Below are positions 1 through 7,800 of a stretch of DNA of 8,207 nucleotides, one piece after another; position 1 is the first letter of the stretch, and each line of letters starts with the position of its first letter. The position numbers and the translations under genes are program-made. The DNA is from Bryobacterales bacterium. Its GTDB lineage: Bacteria > Acidobacteriota > Terriglobia > Bryobacterales > Bryobacteraceae. Location of the stretch: the NCBI GenBank assembly GCA_003142355.1, contig PLMF01000102.1, forward strand, positions 7,104 through 15,310, read 5' to 3'. Under the pieces are notes generated by a model, which saw only the letters and a list, made by a program, of their open reading frames with translations, did no database searches and was not told where the DNA came from.

Positions 1-2783
1 CGCACCTGGTTCCCCCGCACAATCACGCGCGCGAACGAGTGGTAAACCTGCCCATCCGCAGTCTTCTCCTGGGAGAACAGGCTGAGTTGGACCACGTCGC
101 CGAGCTCCGGCTTGCCGGTGGTCCGGTTGGCGATGTCGTAGGTCTGGGCGCGGCTGTGCAGATCGGCCGGGTTGAGATAGTAGTCGAACTGCCCATTGTT
201 CACCGGCAGCTCGCCCTGATCGAGCACCGCGCCCGGCATCACCACCGTGTAGTGCACCTTGTCGGCGGTGCTCCGGCCGATGATGTGAATTCCCGCCACC
301 GGGTCGAACGTCGTCCCGTCCGCCGTCGTGATTTGAATCCCCGTGGCGTTGGCCGGAGGCTGGGCCTCGAGCACGTAGATTTCGCCGCCGGTGGGCGGCA
401 GCCCCGGCATGAACGCAGGGTGGCCGTTCCAGTTGGCGTCAATGGTGTATTGGTAGATCCCGGGCACGTCCAGCGGGAACTTGACCGCGCCCGAGAACGA
501 ACCGAATGCATCCGAAACGCCGCTGGTCTGGCCCGTCCGCCCGTCCGGGTAAAACATCTTGAAAGTGATGTTCACCGGCACAATCGGATCGATCTGTAAC
601 GCCGCCCCGAAAGTGGTGCCCACCGGGTAAGTCATGCCCGGGCGCGGGCCCACCAGGAAGACCCGCCCCTTCTGTCCCGTGGACGCGGTCAACTCCTCCG
701 ACCCCGGCGCGATCACGCGATTGTCGTTGGTGCCTCTGGGCAGCAGGAAAGCGCTGGCGATGTAGCCGGCGTAGGCCGGCGCCGCGCCTGCCTGCCGCAG
801 CACCACTCCGCCGATCAGCCGGTAGATGTCGCCCGGCATATCGCCGTTGCTCGAGGCGTTGATCTGCCCGCCGAATGAGTTCGGGCTCACGGACCAGTAC
901 GGCCCCCGGATGGCGGTTTCCCCAACCACAAAGCGCGAGACGAATCCAGGCCGCGCCGCGGCTCCGTAGTAATATTCCCAATCGGTAATGTACTCCGGGA
1001 ACATGTGCGGCGAGTAGCCGTTGGAGGTCTTCAATTGGACGTTGGTGATGCCGATCCCATTCAACTGGGCATCGTTGCGCTGCGGGTTGCTTACCGGCTC
1101 GTAGGTCAGCGTTGGGATAATCTTATCGGCGCCCTGCCCGTCGCTCGAGATCAGCAGCACATCGCCCGGATTGTAGGGAAAATTGAGGTGAATCAAGTGC
1201 TCGGCGTCGGTAGCGGGGTTGATATAGCCTTCGTCGAAAGTGTTCCCGCGTTCCACATACTGGCCGCCGACCAGCAACTTCTTCCCTCGCGCCACGATCG
1301 GCCCGTTGGGATCGTAGACCACGCCCGCATGGCGCATGGTGGACACCCACATATTGCCGCCCGGGTCGGTATAGGTGGCGATGATATGCGCGGAGTACTC
1401 GCCCGGCGCGGAGAGCGTCATGCTCTTGGCGCCCTGCAAGGCGCCGAAGACGCCGCCGGCATTCGCCGTGCCGCTCCAGGTCGCGGTCTGGGCCTTGGAG
1501 GGATCCGAATTCGGATACAGCGTGGCGGTCACCGTCACAAAGGCCGGAACCGCGGGCGCGAAAGCGATGTCGCGCCCGTATACCGAGCCGATGGGATAGG
1601 GCATCCCCTGAAACGTGGCAGTCGCCAGCGTCATCCGGTTGGCGATCCAGAAGTGGTAGGTTCCGCCGCCCTGGTACTTGTTTCCCCAGGCGTCCTCGAT
1701 CCAGCCGGTCTCCTTCACCGTGTATGGGCCGTAGGCCGGCGGCTTCCAGGCGGTGACCGCCGCTCTCGCGGTGGTCGGCCCGTTGCCCGACTGCCGGACA
1801 AATGGCAACTTGCCCAGGCTCACCGTGGCGCCGTCGGGGCCCGTTACCTCTACCGACATCTCCCCCGAAGCGTAGTCCCACGGGATATTCCAGCAGGCGT
1901 CGTTGGTATCCGCGAAGAAAGTCGGCTCCAGGGAGTACGCGATCGCCTTGTTGGTGGCGTCGAAGCGCGGCAGAATGACGTCGTCGTGTATGAGGTTACG
2001 CGGCGAAATGGCGAAGTATGGCTGGTCTTCGTCGGCCACCACCCCGTGGTAACCATTGGAGTTGTAATTGTTGAGCAGCACCCACGGGATGCGGGGCTGG
2101 ATGGAACTGCCGCCCACCGGGTCGCCCTTCAGCGTCGCGCCGTCGGCGGGAATCGGGGGCGAATAGACGAACGATTGCGGCTCGATGCCGCGGAAGGACG
2201 GCTGGGACGCAAAGCTATCGCCGTTGAGGGTGTAGTTGCTGCCGCTCCGGGCCACCCCCACGTCCAGCCGCAGGCGGTAGATGCCCGGCGGCAGATCGGC
2301 CGGCAGTTGTCCGGAAGCGTGCAAGAGCACCCGCTTGTCGCCCGGCATCAACCCCTCGGCGGCTATCGGCGCCTTCACGAACTGGTCGAGCGGTGTTCGC
2401 CAAGGCCCTCCGAACCGGGTGGTCACCGCCCCTTGTGCCCCCCCTTCGATGGGCAGTCCGGTGGGCGTGATGAGCGTCGACATGTACTGGTCGTTGGGCA
2501 GGTGCAGGTGGCCCGCGGCATCGAACGTCCGTTCCGCCGTCACCAGCAAAATGAAGCTGTCCGGTTTGATGCCGGCGGCGGACAGGTTCTGCAGATGCCG
2601 ATCGGCGACCTTCAACGTCGCATCCACAGTAACCGTGTCACCGGGCTTCCAGGCCGCCGGCGAAACCTGAACCGTGCCGGACCAGTCACCGTAGTTGGTG
2701 TGGCCACCCATCGGGAAATTCGACGGCGCGGAGGCAGCCCAACCCAGGGACAACGCCGATATCACCAGGCACAGTGCACGCAT
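1..2783 (-). CDS. Large secreted protein of unknown function, C-terminus beyond left edge
   Basis: An uninterrupted leftward reading frame of 927 codons runs from ATG at 2783-2781 to the window edge with no stop. I checked every codon for in-frame stops. The N-terminus is a signal peptide: MRAL, a hydrophobic stretch at residues 4-16, then an ASA cleavage motif at 17-19. The protein should therefore be exported. The mature chain is rich in Gly, Pro, Thr, Tyr and Asn and looks like a string of beta-sandwich modules. PG-(I/E)-Y strand motifs occur near residues 166-169, 460-463 and 774-777. Residues 394-471 and 717-785 are two diverged copies of one module. I see no transmembrane helix after the signal peptide, no catalytic motif that I can name, and no Solibacter-type C-terminal domain in the visible part. 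No Shine-Dalgarno sequence is evident before the ATG; the signal peptide supports this start. It lies 68 bp downstream of the M56 peptidase gene on the same strand, so co-transcription is plausible. Function unknown; alpha-2-macroglobulin-like or Ig-like folds are possible but unproven. Confidence 0.88.
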   Translation of the reverse strand, partial: MRALCLVISALSLGWAASAPSNFPMGGHTNYGDWSGTVQVSPAAWKPGDTVTVDATLKVADRHLQNLSAAGIKPDSFILLVTAERTFDAAGHLHLPNDQYMSTLITPTGLPIEGGAQGAVTTRFGGPWRTPLDQFVKAPIAAEGLMPGDKRVLLHASGQLPADLPPGIYRLRLDVGVARSGSNYTLNGDSFASQPSFRGIEPQSFVYSPPIPADGATLKGDPVGGSSIQPRIPWVLLNNYNSNGYHGVVADEDQPYFAISPRNLIHDDVILPRFDATNKAIAYSLEPTFFADTNDACWNIPWDYASGEMSVEVTGPDGATVSLGKLPFVRQSGNGPTTARAAVTAWKPPAYGPYTVKETGWIEDAWGNKYQGGGTYHFWIANRMTLATATFQGMPYPIGSVYGRDIAFAPAVPAFVTVTATLYPNSDPSKAQTATWSGTANAGGVFGALQGAKSMTLSAPGEYSAHIIATYTDPGGNMWVSTMRHAGVVYDPNGPIVARGKKLLVGGQYVERGNTFDEGYINPATDAEHLIHLNFPYNPGDVLLISSDGQGADKIIPTLTYEPVSNPQRNDAQLNGIGITNVQLKTSNGYSPHMFPEYITDWEYYYGAAARPGFVSRFVVGETAIRGPYWSVSPNSFGGQINASSNGDMPGDIYRLIGGVVLRQAGAAPAYAGYIASAFLLPRGTNDNRVIAPGSEELTASTGQKGRVFLVGPRPGMTYPVGTTFGAALQIDPIVPVNITFKMFYPDGRTGQTSGVSDAFGSFSGAVKFPLDVPGIYQYTIDANWNGHPAFMPGLPPTGGEIYVLEAQPPANATGIQITTADGTTFDPVAGIHIIGRSTADKVHYTVVMPGAVLDQGELPVNNGQFDYYLNPADLHSRAQTYDIANRTTGKPELGDVVQLSLFSQEKTADGQVYHSFARVIVRGNQV
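429..635 (-). repeat. Internal module copy B in the large secreted protein (residues 717-785)
   Basis: The module begins MTYPVGTTFG, continues with I-x-P-x-VP, a strand ending FYPDG, the turn A-F-G-S-F-S-G-A, and ends PGIYQYTIDANW. It aligns with copy A at 1371-1604: YP-(I/V)-G at the start, VP and YP in the middle, G-x-F-x-G-A, then L-x-x-PG-x-Y. The two starts are 323 residues apart. An Ig-like beta-sandwich is the likely fold, by inference. Confidence 0.6.
1371..1604 (-). repeat. Internal module copy A in the large secreted protein (residues 394-471)
   Basis: The module begins MPYPIGSVYG, continues through a VP-x-x-V-T-V-x-x-YP strand pair and a G-G-V-F-G-A turn, and ends PGEYSAHIIATY. 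The same order of landmarks recurs in the copy at 429-635. Copy A is about nine residues longer, mostly in the loop after the YP motif. The similarity is at protein level only, so the duplication is old. Confidence 0.6.
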
Positions 2784-2788
2784 TTCAG

Positions 2789-2800
2789 GTTGTACAACCC
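2789..2800. promoter_or_regulatory. Perfect 12-bp palindrome just upstream of the secreted-protein start codon
   Basis: GGTTGTACAACC is its own reverse complement. It lies 5 bp upstream of the ATG at 2783, in the 68-bp gap (2784-2851) between the M56 peptidase gene and the large secreted-protein gene. It covers the place where a ribosome binding site would be, so a protein bound here, or pairing within the mRNA, could affect initiation. It does not match the TACGA/TCGTA dyad in the repressor promoter. The rest of the gap shows no convincing promoter or terminator; a GATAAT at about 2802-2807 on the minus strand has no good -35 partner. Confidence 0.3.
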
Positions 2801-2851
2801 GATTATCGCGCAATGGTTGCGGACGGCACCCCAGCTAATTCACGGAGAAGT

Positions 2852-4306
2852 TCACCGCGTAGGTCTCTTGGACGGGTCGCGCGTCATGTGGTACTCGCCC
2901 GTCTTGGCCGTGTCCACGAACTCAATGATGACGTTGGTGCCGATGCCTTCGATGAAGCGGTAGCGCCATTGCTCGGATGGGAGGGCGACGGCGCCGCCGG
3001 AAGGGCGAGATTCGATCTCATCGGGCGGTCCGTAGGTGATATAGATGCGGCCGCGATCGGTCTTCCAACCGGCAATATGGGCGTCCGCGTAATGCTGGTT
3101 GGCATACGCAATGCGCCGGTAATGTTCCTCTTTGAACTCGTTTCTGACGGTATCCGGAGTCGGGTCGCGGCGCAGCCAGAACTGTTCGATGAAATGCTCG
3201 CGTTCTTCATCGGTGGGGAGGCGCTTGAAGGCAGCGCGTTCCTGGTCGTTGATGATGTAGGCAACGTCCTCGGTGAGCCACTTGGTATACGGAGTAGCCG
3301 GCGGCGGTGGCGCTGGGGGCTGCTGCTGCCAAGCCGTCAGGACTACGGCGGCGGTAATCACCAGGATTCCAGCAGAGAAGACGGGGGTCAAAGCGGCACG
3401 CGGCGCTTCCGGCCGATCCAGCAGACGGCGAATTCGTTGCATGAGATTTCCTCCTGTAGCGGCCGGCGCGGCTTCGCGCGCGGACCAGCGGTTCTGTTCC
3501 AACGCGGCCAGCGCAGAAGCATATTCGTGCGCATTGCCGCATGTGGCCACCACCAGATCGTCACAACAGTTTTCGCGCTCGGCACGGATCAACCCGGAAA
3601 TCCACCAGACCGCGGGGTGGTAGAACAAGAAGCCCTCGACGGACGCTTGCAGCAGGTTGACCAGATAATCGTAGCGGCGGATGTGGGCCAGTTCGTGCAG
3701 CAGGATGGATTCGATCTGCCCGGCGGGCAGACCGGCGAACAGGCCCACCGGCATCAGAATCGCCGGACGCACATAGCCGATCACCACGGGCACGTCGGCC
3801 AGGCAGGATTCCAGCAGCGTAACCGGCCTCGAGAGCCGCAGCCGCGCGCCCAGCCGGTCGAGCCGCTCCCGCCAGATATCGGGCGCCAAACACACTCCCG
3901 TCCGCCGCAGATGCCGCGCCGCCATCCAGCTTGCCAGACTCCGCAGGTGGAAGATCACGACTCCTGCCATCCAGAATGGGGTAAGCCACGGCAGGAAATC
4001 CGCCGCGCGGTGCTGCACCGGGATTTTCGATTCCTCAAGACCAGCCGGGAGCGAAACGGCTCTCGCGATGGTAACGACGTGGCTTCGCTGCCGCGGCATC
4101 AGGCGGGCGAAAGTGAAGCCGAAGCCCGCCAGCATCACGAGCATCGCCAGACAGGCCGCGGCGTACCGGGCGCGGGAAGAACAGATCGCGCGGAACGCCA
4201 CCGCCACAACCAGCGCTACCAGCGCGCCTTCCCACAGGGAGTGAAAAAGCGTCCAGCCGATAGCTTGCGCAAGCGGAGTTTGTACCCACATTACGACCAG
4301 CGTCAC
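2852..4306 (-). CDS. BlaR1-like M56 membrane zinc peptidase with C-terminal GWxTD domain
   Basis: This 484-residue protein has a BlaR1/MecR1-type M56 peptidase followed by a GWxTD domain. Hydrophobic segments lie near residues 22-40, 50-70, 104-127 and 307-326. The zinc motif HELAH is at 204-208. The M56 signature FYHPAVWW (228-235) is followed by AERENCCDD (242-250), whose Glu-245 is a candidate third zinc ligand. A proline-rich linker (329-339) after the last membrane helix leads to the domain with GWKTDRGRIYITYGPPDEIE at 413-431. In BlaR1 the part after the last helix is the external penicillin sensor; here it is GWxTD, with no SxxK-type penicillin-binding motif seen. By analogy the peptidase would inactivate the adjacent repressor, directly or indirectly, upon a signal sensed outside the membrane; that is inference. 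The start is GTG at 4306, overlapping the repressor's TGA (GTGA) and preceded by AAGGGGG five bases upstream. An ATG at 4291 is the alternative. The C-terminal tail stops soon after MTRDPSK. Confidence 0.92.
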   Translation of the reverse strand: MTLVVMWVQTPLAQAIGWTLFHSLWEGALVALVVAVAFRAICSSRARYAAACLAMLVMLAGFGFTFARLMPRQRSHVVTIARAVSLPAGLEESKIPVQHRAADFLPWLTPFWMAGVVIFHLRSLASWMAARHLRRTGVCLAPDIWRERLDRLGARLRLSRPVTLLESCLADVPVVIGYVRPAILMPVGLFAGLPAGQIESILLHELAHIRRYDYLVNLLQASVEGFLFYHPAVWWISGLIRAERENCCDDLVVATCGNAHEYASALAALEQNRWSAREAAPAATGGNLMQRIRRLLDRPEAPRAALTPVFSAGILVITAAVVLTAWQQQPPAPPPPATPYTKWLTEDVAYIINDQERAAFKRLPTDEEREHFIEQFWLRRDPTPDTVRNEFKEEHYRRIAYANQHYADAHIAGWKTDRGRIYITYGPPDEIESRPSGGAVALPSEQWRYRFIEGIGTNVIIEFVDTAKTGEYHMTRDPSKRPTR

Positions 4307-4689
4307 GGCGTCCCCCTTTCGTATTCATCGAGCAGCCTGCGCAGCTCGGCCAGTTCCTTCTTCGAGGTTTTGCGGGCGGAAAGCGCGCCCACCATGAGGC
4401 GGGAGGCGGAGCCTTCGAACGCGCGCTGGAGAAAATCGCCCGCGAGCTGGCGCTCGGTCCATTCGCGCGGGCGCGCGGCTTCATAAACGTGAGCACGCAG
4501 CTTCTCATCGCGGCGCACCAGGCCTTTCGCGGCCATAATCTGCATCTGCTTGAGCACGGTGGTGTACTGCGTAGGCCTGCGGCGGGCGATGGTCTCGTGG
4601 ACGTCCCGCACCGTCGACGGCCCGCGGCTCCACAGCACGGTCAGGAGTTCGAGCTCGGCGTCGGTGGGTCTGGGCGGGTTCTCAAGCAT
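4303..4689 (-). CDS. BlaI/MecI/CopY-family transcriptional repressor
   Basis: This 128-residue protein has the BlaI plan. A winged helix-turn-helix spans about residues 8-70: PTDAELELLTVLW at 8-20, a turn with STVRDVHETI at 25-34, the recognition helix around QYTTVLKQMQIMAAKGLV at 41-58, and a wing ending HVYEA at 67-71. A charged helical C-terminal dimerisation region covers about 76-124. Family members bind dyad operators as dimers and are inactivated when a partner M56 peptidase signals, often through cleavage between the two domains. The gene is immediately upstream of such a peptidase, with a 4-bp overlap. I chose ATG at 4689 rather than TTG at 4698 because the -10 box of its promoter ends at 4698, so the TTG would lie within or upstream of the likely transcription start. 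That makes the message leaderless or nearly so. The regulated signal is unknown; a beta-lactam is not implied by anything else in the window. Confidence 0.93.
   Translation of the reverse strand: MLENPPRPTDAELELLTVLWSRGPSTVRDVHETIARRRPTQYTTVLKQMQIMAAKGLVRRDEKLRAHVYEAARPREWTERQLAGDFLQRAFEGSASRLMVGALSARKTSKKELAELRRLLDEYERGTP
4312..4318 (-). promoter_or_regulatory. Ribosome binding site that supports the GTG start of the M56 peptidase
   Basis: On the minus strand AAGGGGG sits five bases before the GTG at 4306-4304, inside the 3' end of the repressor gene. It is the only strong purine-rich site near either candidate start and favours GTG at 4306 over the downstream ATG at 4291. The GTGA overlap suggests translational coupling of the two genes. 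Confidence 0.6.
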
Positions 4690-4697
4690 ATACGACA

Positions 4698-4726
4698 AAA
4701 TTACTACGATGTTCTTCGTATGTCAA
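4698..4726 (-). promoter_or_regulatory. Sigma-70-type promoter of the repressor-peptidase genes
   Basis: On the minus strand there is a perfect -35 box TTGACA (4726-4721), a 17-bp spacer, and TAATTT (4703-4698) as the -10 box, which matches TATAAT at three of six positions including the first two and the last. Transcription would start about 4690-4692, within a few bases of the ATG at 4689. No Shine-Dalgarno sequence is present, which fits leaderless translation. Confidence 0.6.
4705..4720. promoter_or_regulatory. Probable repressor operator in the promoter spacer
   Basis: TACGA (4705-4709) and TCGTA (4716-4720) form a dyad with a 6-bp centre and fill 16 of the 17 spacer bases between the -35 and -10 boxes. 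A third half-site, TACGA, lies at 4691-4695 at the expected transcription start, and ATACGA (4690-4695) pairs with TCGTAT (4716-4721) as a longer interrupted inverted repeat. Known BlaI/MecI operators are TACA/TGTA-type dyads overlapping the promoter, so autorepression is the natural reading. Binding has not been shown. Confidence 0.55.
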
Positions 4727-4815
4727 GATGGGCCGATCGTTCACCCTGTGCCGCTACATCACACGCGGTTTTGGGTTTACACGCCTGATACCCTGTTGTC
4801 AGGTCGAGAATCGTT

Positions 4816-7800
4816 ATGCGATTGCCGTCGATTGTGGTTTTCACCCTGGCCCTCGCCTCCGCGGCCCTGGCGCAGACCTACACCTTGAAGACGTTCGCGG
4901 GCGGTGCGCTGCCCGAAAACGTAGCTGGCACATCCGCTAACCTGGGCGGCGTCTATGGCATTGCACTCGACAATCCGGGCAACGTCTTCTTATCCCTGGG
5001 CGACTACCACATTGTGGTGCGCGTGGATGCCAACACCGGCGTCGTGACGCGCGTGGCGGGCACCGGTACGGCGGGCTACAACGGCGATAACATCCCGGCC
5101 GCCAGCGCCCAGTTGTCGGGACCCACCGGCTTGGCCGTGGACGCGGCCGGCAACCTCTACATCGCCGACGCCGGCAACTTCCGCGTCCGCGTGGTCTCGA
5201 GCGGCATTATCACCACCATCGCCGGGGACGGCTCACCAGGCTACGGCGGCGACAATGGCCCGCCCGCCAGCGCCCGGTTCAACGGACTGGCCGACCTCGC
5301 CGTCGATTCCTCCGCCAACCTGTACATCGCGGACTTTTACAACCAGGTGATCCGCCTGGTCTCGCATGGGGTGATTACCACCGTAGCGGGCAACGGGACC
5401 TATGGCACCGGCGCCGACAACCTCCCGGCCACCAGCGTGCCGTTGGCCGGCCCCTCGGGCATCGCGCTCGATTCCGCCGGCAACCTGTATATCGCCGAAG
5501 GCTACAACAATAAGATCCGCAAAGTGACGGCCTCGACCGGCGTCATCACCACCGTGGCGGGCACCGGTGCCGCGGGGTTTACCGGCGACACCAAATCGGC
5601 CACCCTCGCCACGTTGCAGCAACCCACCGATGTCGCCGTGGATTCCGCCGGCAATCTCTACATCGCCGATTACGGCAATAATCGCATTCGCAAGGTGACG
5701 GTCGCGACCGGAGTCATCACCACCGCAGCGGGCAACGGCACCAAAACCTTCAACGGCGACAACGGCGGCGCCACCAGCCTCGGCTTAACCTCACCCCAGC
5801 GCATCGCCGTTGACGCCGCCGCCAACTTCTACATCGTGGATGCCGGCCGCGTTCGCAAAGTTGCCAACGGCACGGCTACCACCATGGCCGGCGGCGGATC
5901 TCCGGCGGGCGAAGGCGGCCCGGCAGCCAGCGCCCAGTTGCTCTCGCCCGAAGGTCTCGCGGTGGACGCCACCGGCAACCTCTACATCTCCGATGAGGGT
6001 ACCGGACGCATCCTGAAAGTCTCGAGTGGGGTGCTCACCAAAATAGCCGGGGGCGGGAACGCCGGAGGCGCTAACGTCGACAACATTCTGGCTACCAGCG
6101 CCCTGTTGTCCGCGCCGTATGGCGTGGCCGTGGACCCCTCCGGCAATATCTACCTGGCTGACAGCACCGCCGCCCGCGTTCGCAAGATCTCCGGCGGGGT
6201 CATCGCTACTGTGGCCGGCGGCGGTTCCGTGTTGGGAGACAACGGCCCCGCCACCAGCGCTCAGTTGAGCGACCCACTGGGTATTGCCGTGGATGCCGGC
6301 GGCAACCTCTATATCGCCGATTTCAACCGCGTCCGCATGGTTTTGAATGGCACCATCAACACCATCGCCGGAAACGGAAGTGCCGGCTACCAAGGCGATA
6401 ACGGAGTGGCCACTGCCGCCGAACTGGCCAGCCCCAATGGCGTGGCCGTGGATTCCTCCGGCAACCTCTACATCGCCGATACCGGCAACAATCGCGTTCG
6501 CCTGGTCTCTGGCGGAATAGTGACTACCGTGGTGGGAACCGGAACCTACGGCTTCACCGGGAGCAATGGCAACGCCACCAGTGCTACCTTGGGGGCGCCC
6601 TCTGGCGTGACTGCGGACTCGTCCGGGAACCTCTACATCACCGACGCCTACCGCGTCCTCAAGGTCACCAAGGGGAAGATCGCCGCCATCGCCGGTCTCG
6701 ACGCTCCCCAGGGCGTGGCCGTGGACGCTGCCGGCAACGTCTATATTGCCAACCCCTCCGGCCATCGGGTCTACGTGCTGACTCCTTCCGGAACCGCCTG
6801 CGCGGTGTCCGTCGCCCCAACCTCCCTCCAGTTGCCCGCTGCGGGCGGCAATCTCACCATCGCCATCCAGACCGGATCGTCGTGTCCCTGGGCGGTCGAA
6901 AGCCTGCCCGCCTGGACAACCCTTTCCGGAAACACTTTCGGCACGGGTCCCGCCACCGTAACTCTGGGGGTGGCCGCCAACCCCGACGCGCCGCGCTCGG
7001 CCACCATCGTGATCGGCAGCCAGAACGTCGCGGTAGCGCAGGCCGGCGCCATGACCATCCTCGGCCAGGTGACGCTGTCGTCGGGAAATCCCTTGCCCGG
7101 CGTCGCGGTCACGCTCGGCACGCTCGGTTTGCAGACGCCCACAACCACCGACTCCGGCGGGAATTTCTCGTTCTCGAATCTGAACTCCGCCGGCACTTAC
7201 ACCGTGACGCCGTCGCTCGCCGGCTACAGTTTTGTCCCGCCCAGCCTGACCTTCGCCAACGTGAGTGCCAACCCGGCAGCCAACTTCGTGGCGTGGCCGC
7301 AGCCTCAGATCGGCGGCCTCGGCCCCGGTTTCGGCAGTCTCGTCGAACCCGCTCCGACCAGCTTCGCCGCCCGCGAGATCGTCAGCATATACGGCGCCAA
7401 CCTCTGCTCCACCGCAACCGGCGCGGCCCCTACTCTGCCGGACCGCCTCACCGCCTGCATCGTGCAGGTGGATGGCGTCAACATCCGCCTCTCCTACGGT
7501 TCGCCCGTCCAGATCAACGCGGTCTTGCCGCAGACCCTCGCCCTGGGCGCTCACCAGCTCGTGGTCCAGCGCTACACCGACGCGACTTACAAACAGTTGG
7601 CCGCCCAGAGCCAGCCATTCAGCTTCACCGTGGTCCGGATCTCCATGGCCTTTGTGGAGCGAACCGACGGCGCGCTTACCGTGCTCCTCGCGCAGTACGC
7701 CGACGGCGGCTTCGCGGGCAGCGCCCGGCCGCTGCACGCCGGCGATGCCATCACCTTGTACCTCACCGGCCTGGGCCGCACCGCGCAAACGTTCGCCGAA

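Noticed and set aside
39..599. Rightward 186-codon frame near the left edge
   Set aside because: It lies in antisense register with the large secreted-protein gene, which remains open through the edge; no start context or family resemblance.
1005..2963. Rightward 652-codon open frame opposite the large secreted-protein gene
   Set aside because: It is in codon-for-codon register with the leftward gene. Such antisense frames stay open wherever the sense gene avoids TTA, CTA and TCA codons, which is normal at high GC. The translation is Arg/Gly-rich with no recognisable family, while the leftward frame has a signal peptide and module structure.
2774..4486. Rightward 570-codon open frame opposite the M56 peptidase gene
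   Set aside because: Same codon-register antisense effect. The leftward frame holds HELAH, membrane helices and the GWxTD motif; this frame has no family features.
2852..4689. Beta-lactam resistance regulators (true blaI-blaR1)
   Set aside because: The sensor region is a GWxTD domain, no penicillin-binding motif is seen, and no beta-lactamase or penicillin-binding protein gene is in the window. Only the family relationship is supported.
4690..4698. TTG at 4698 as the repressor start codon
   Set aside because: It overlaps the predicted -10 box and lies upstream of the likely transcription start. ATG at 4689 begins the conserved part of the protein just as well.
4763..4799. Promoter for the rightward NHL gene (TTGGGT or TTTACA with weak -10 candidates)
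   Set aside because: No pair with acceptable spacing matches more than about three bases of the -10 consensus, so I do not call it.
4945..6795. CRISPR-like or satellite repeat array
   Set aside because: The periodicity is about 150-170 bp, in frame, with diverged DNA but conserved protein motifs. It is an NHL-repeat coding region.
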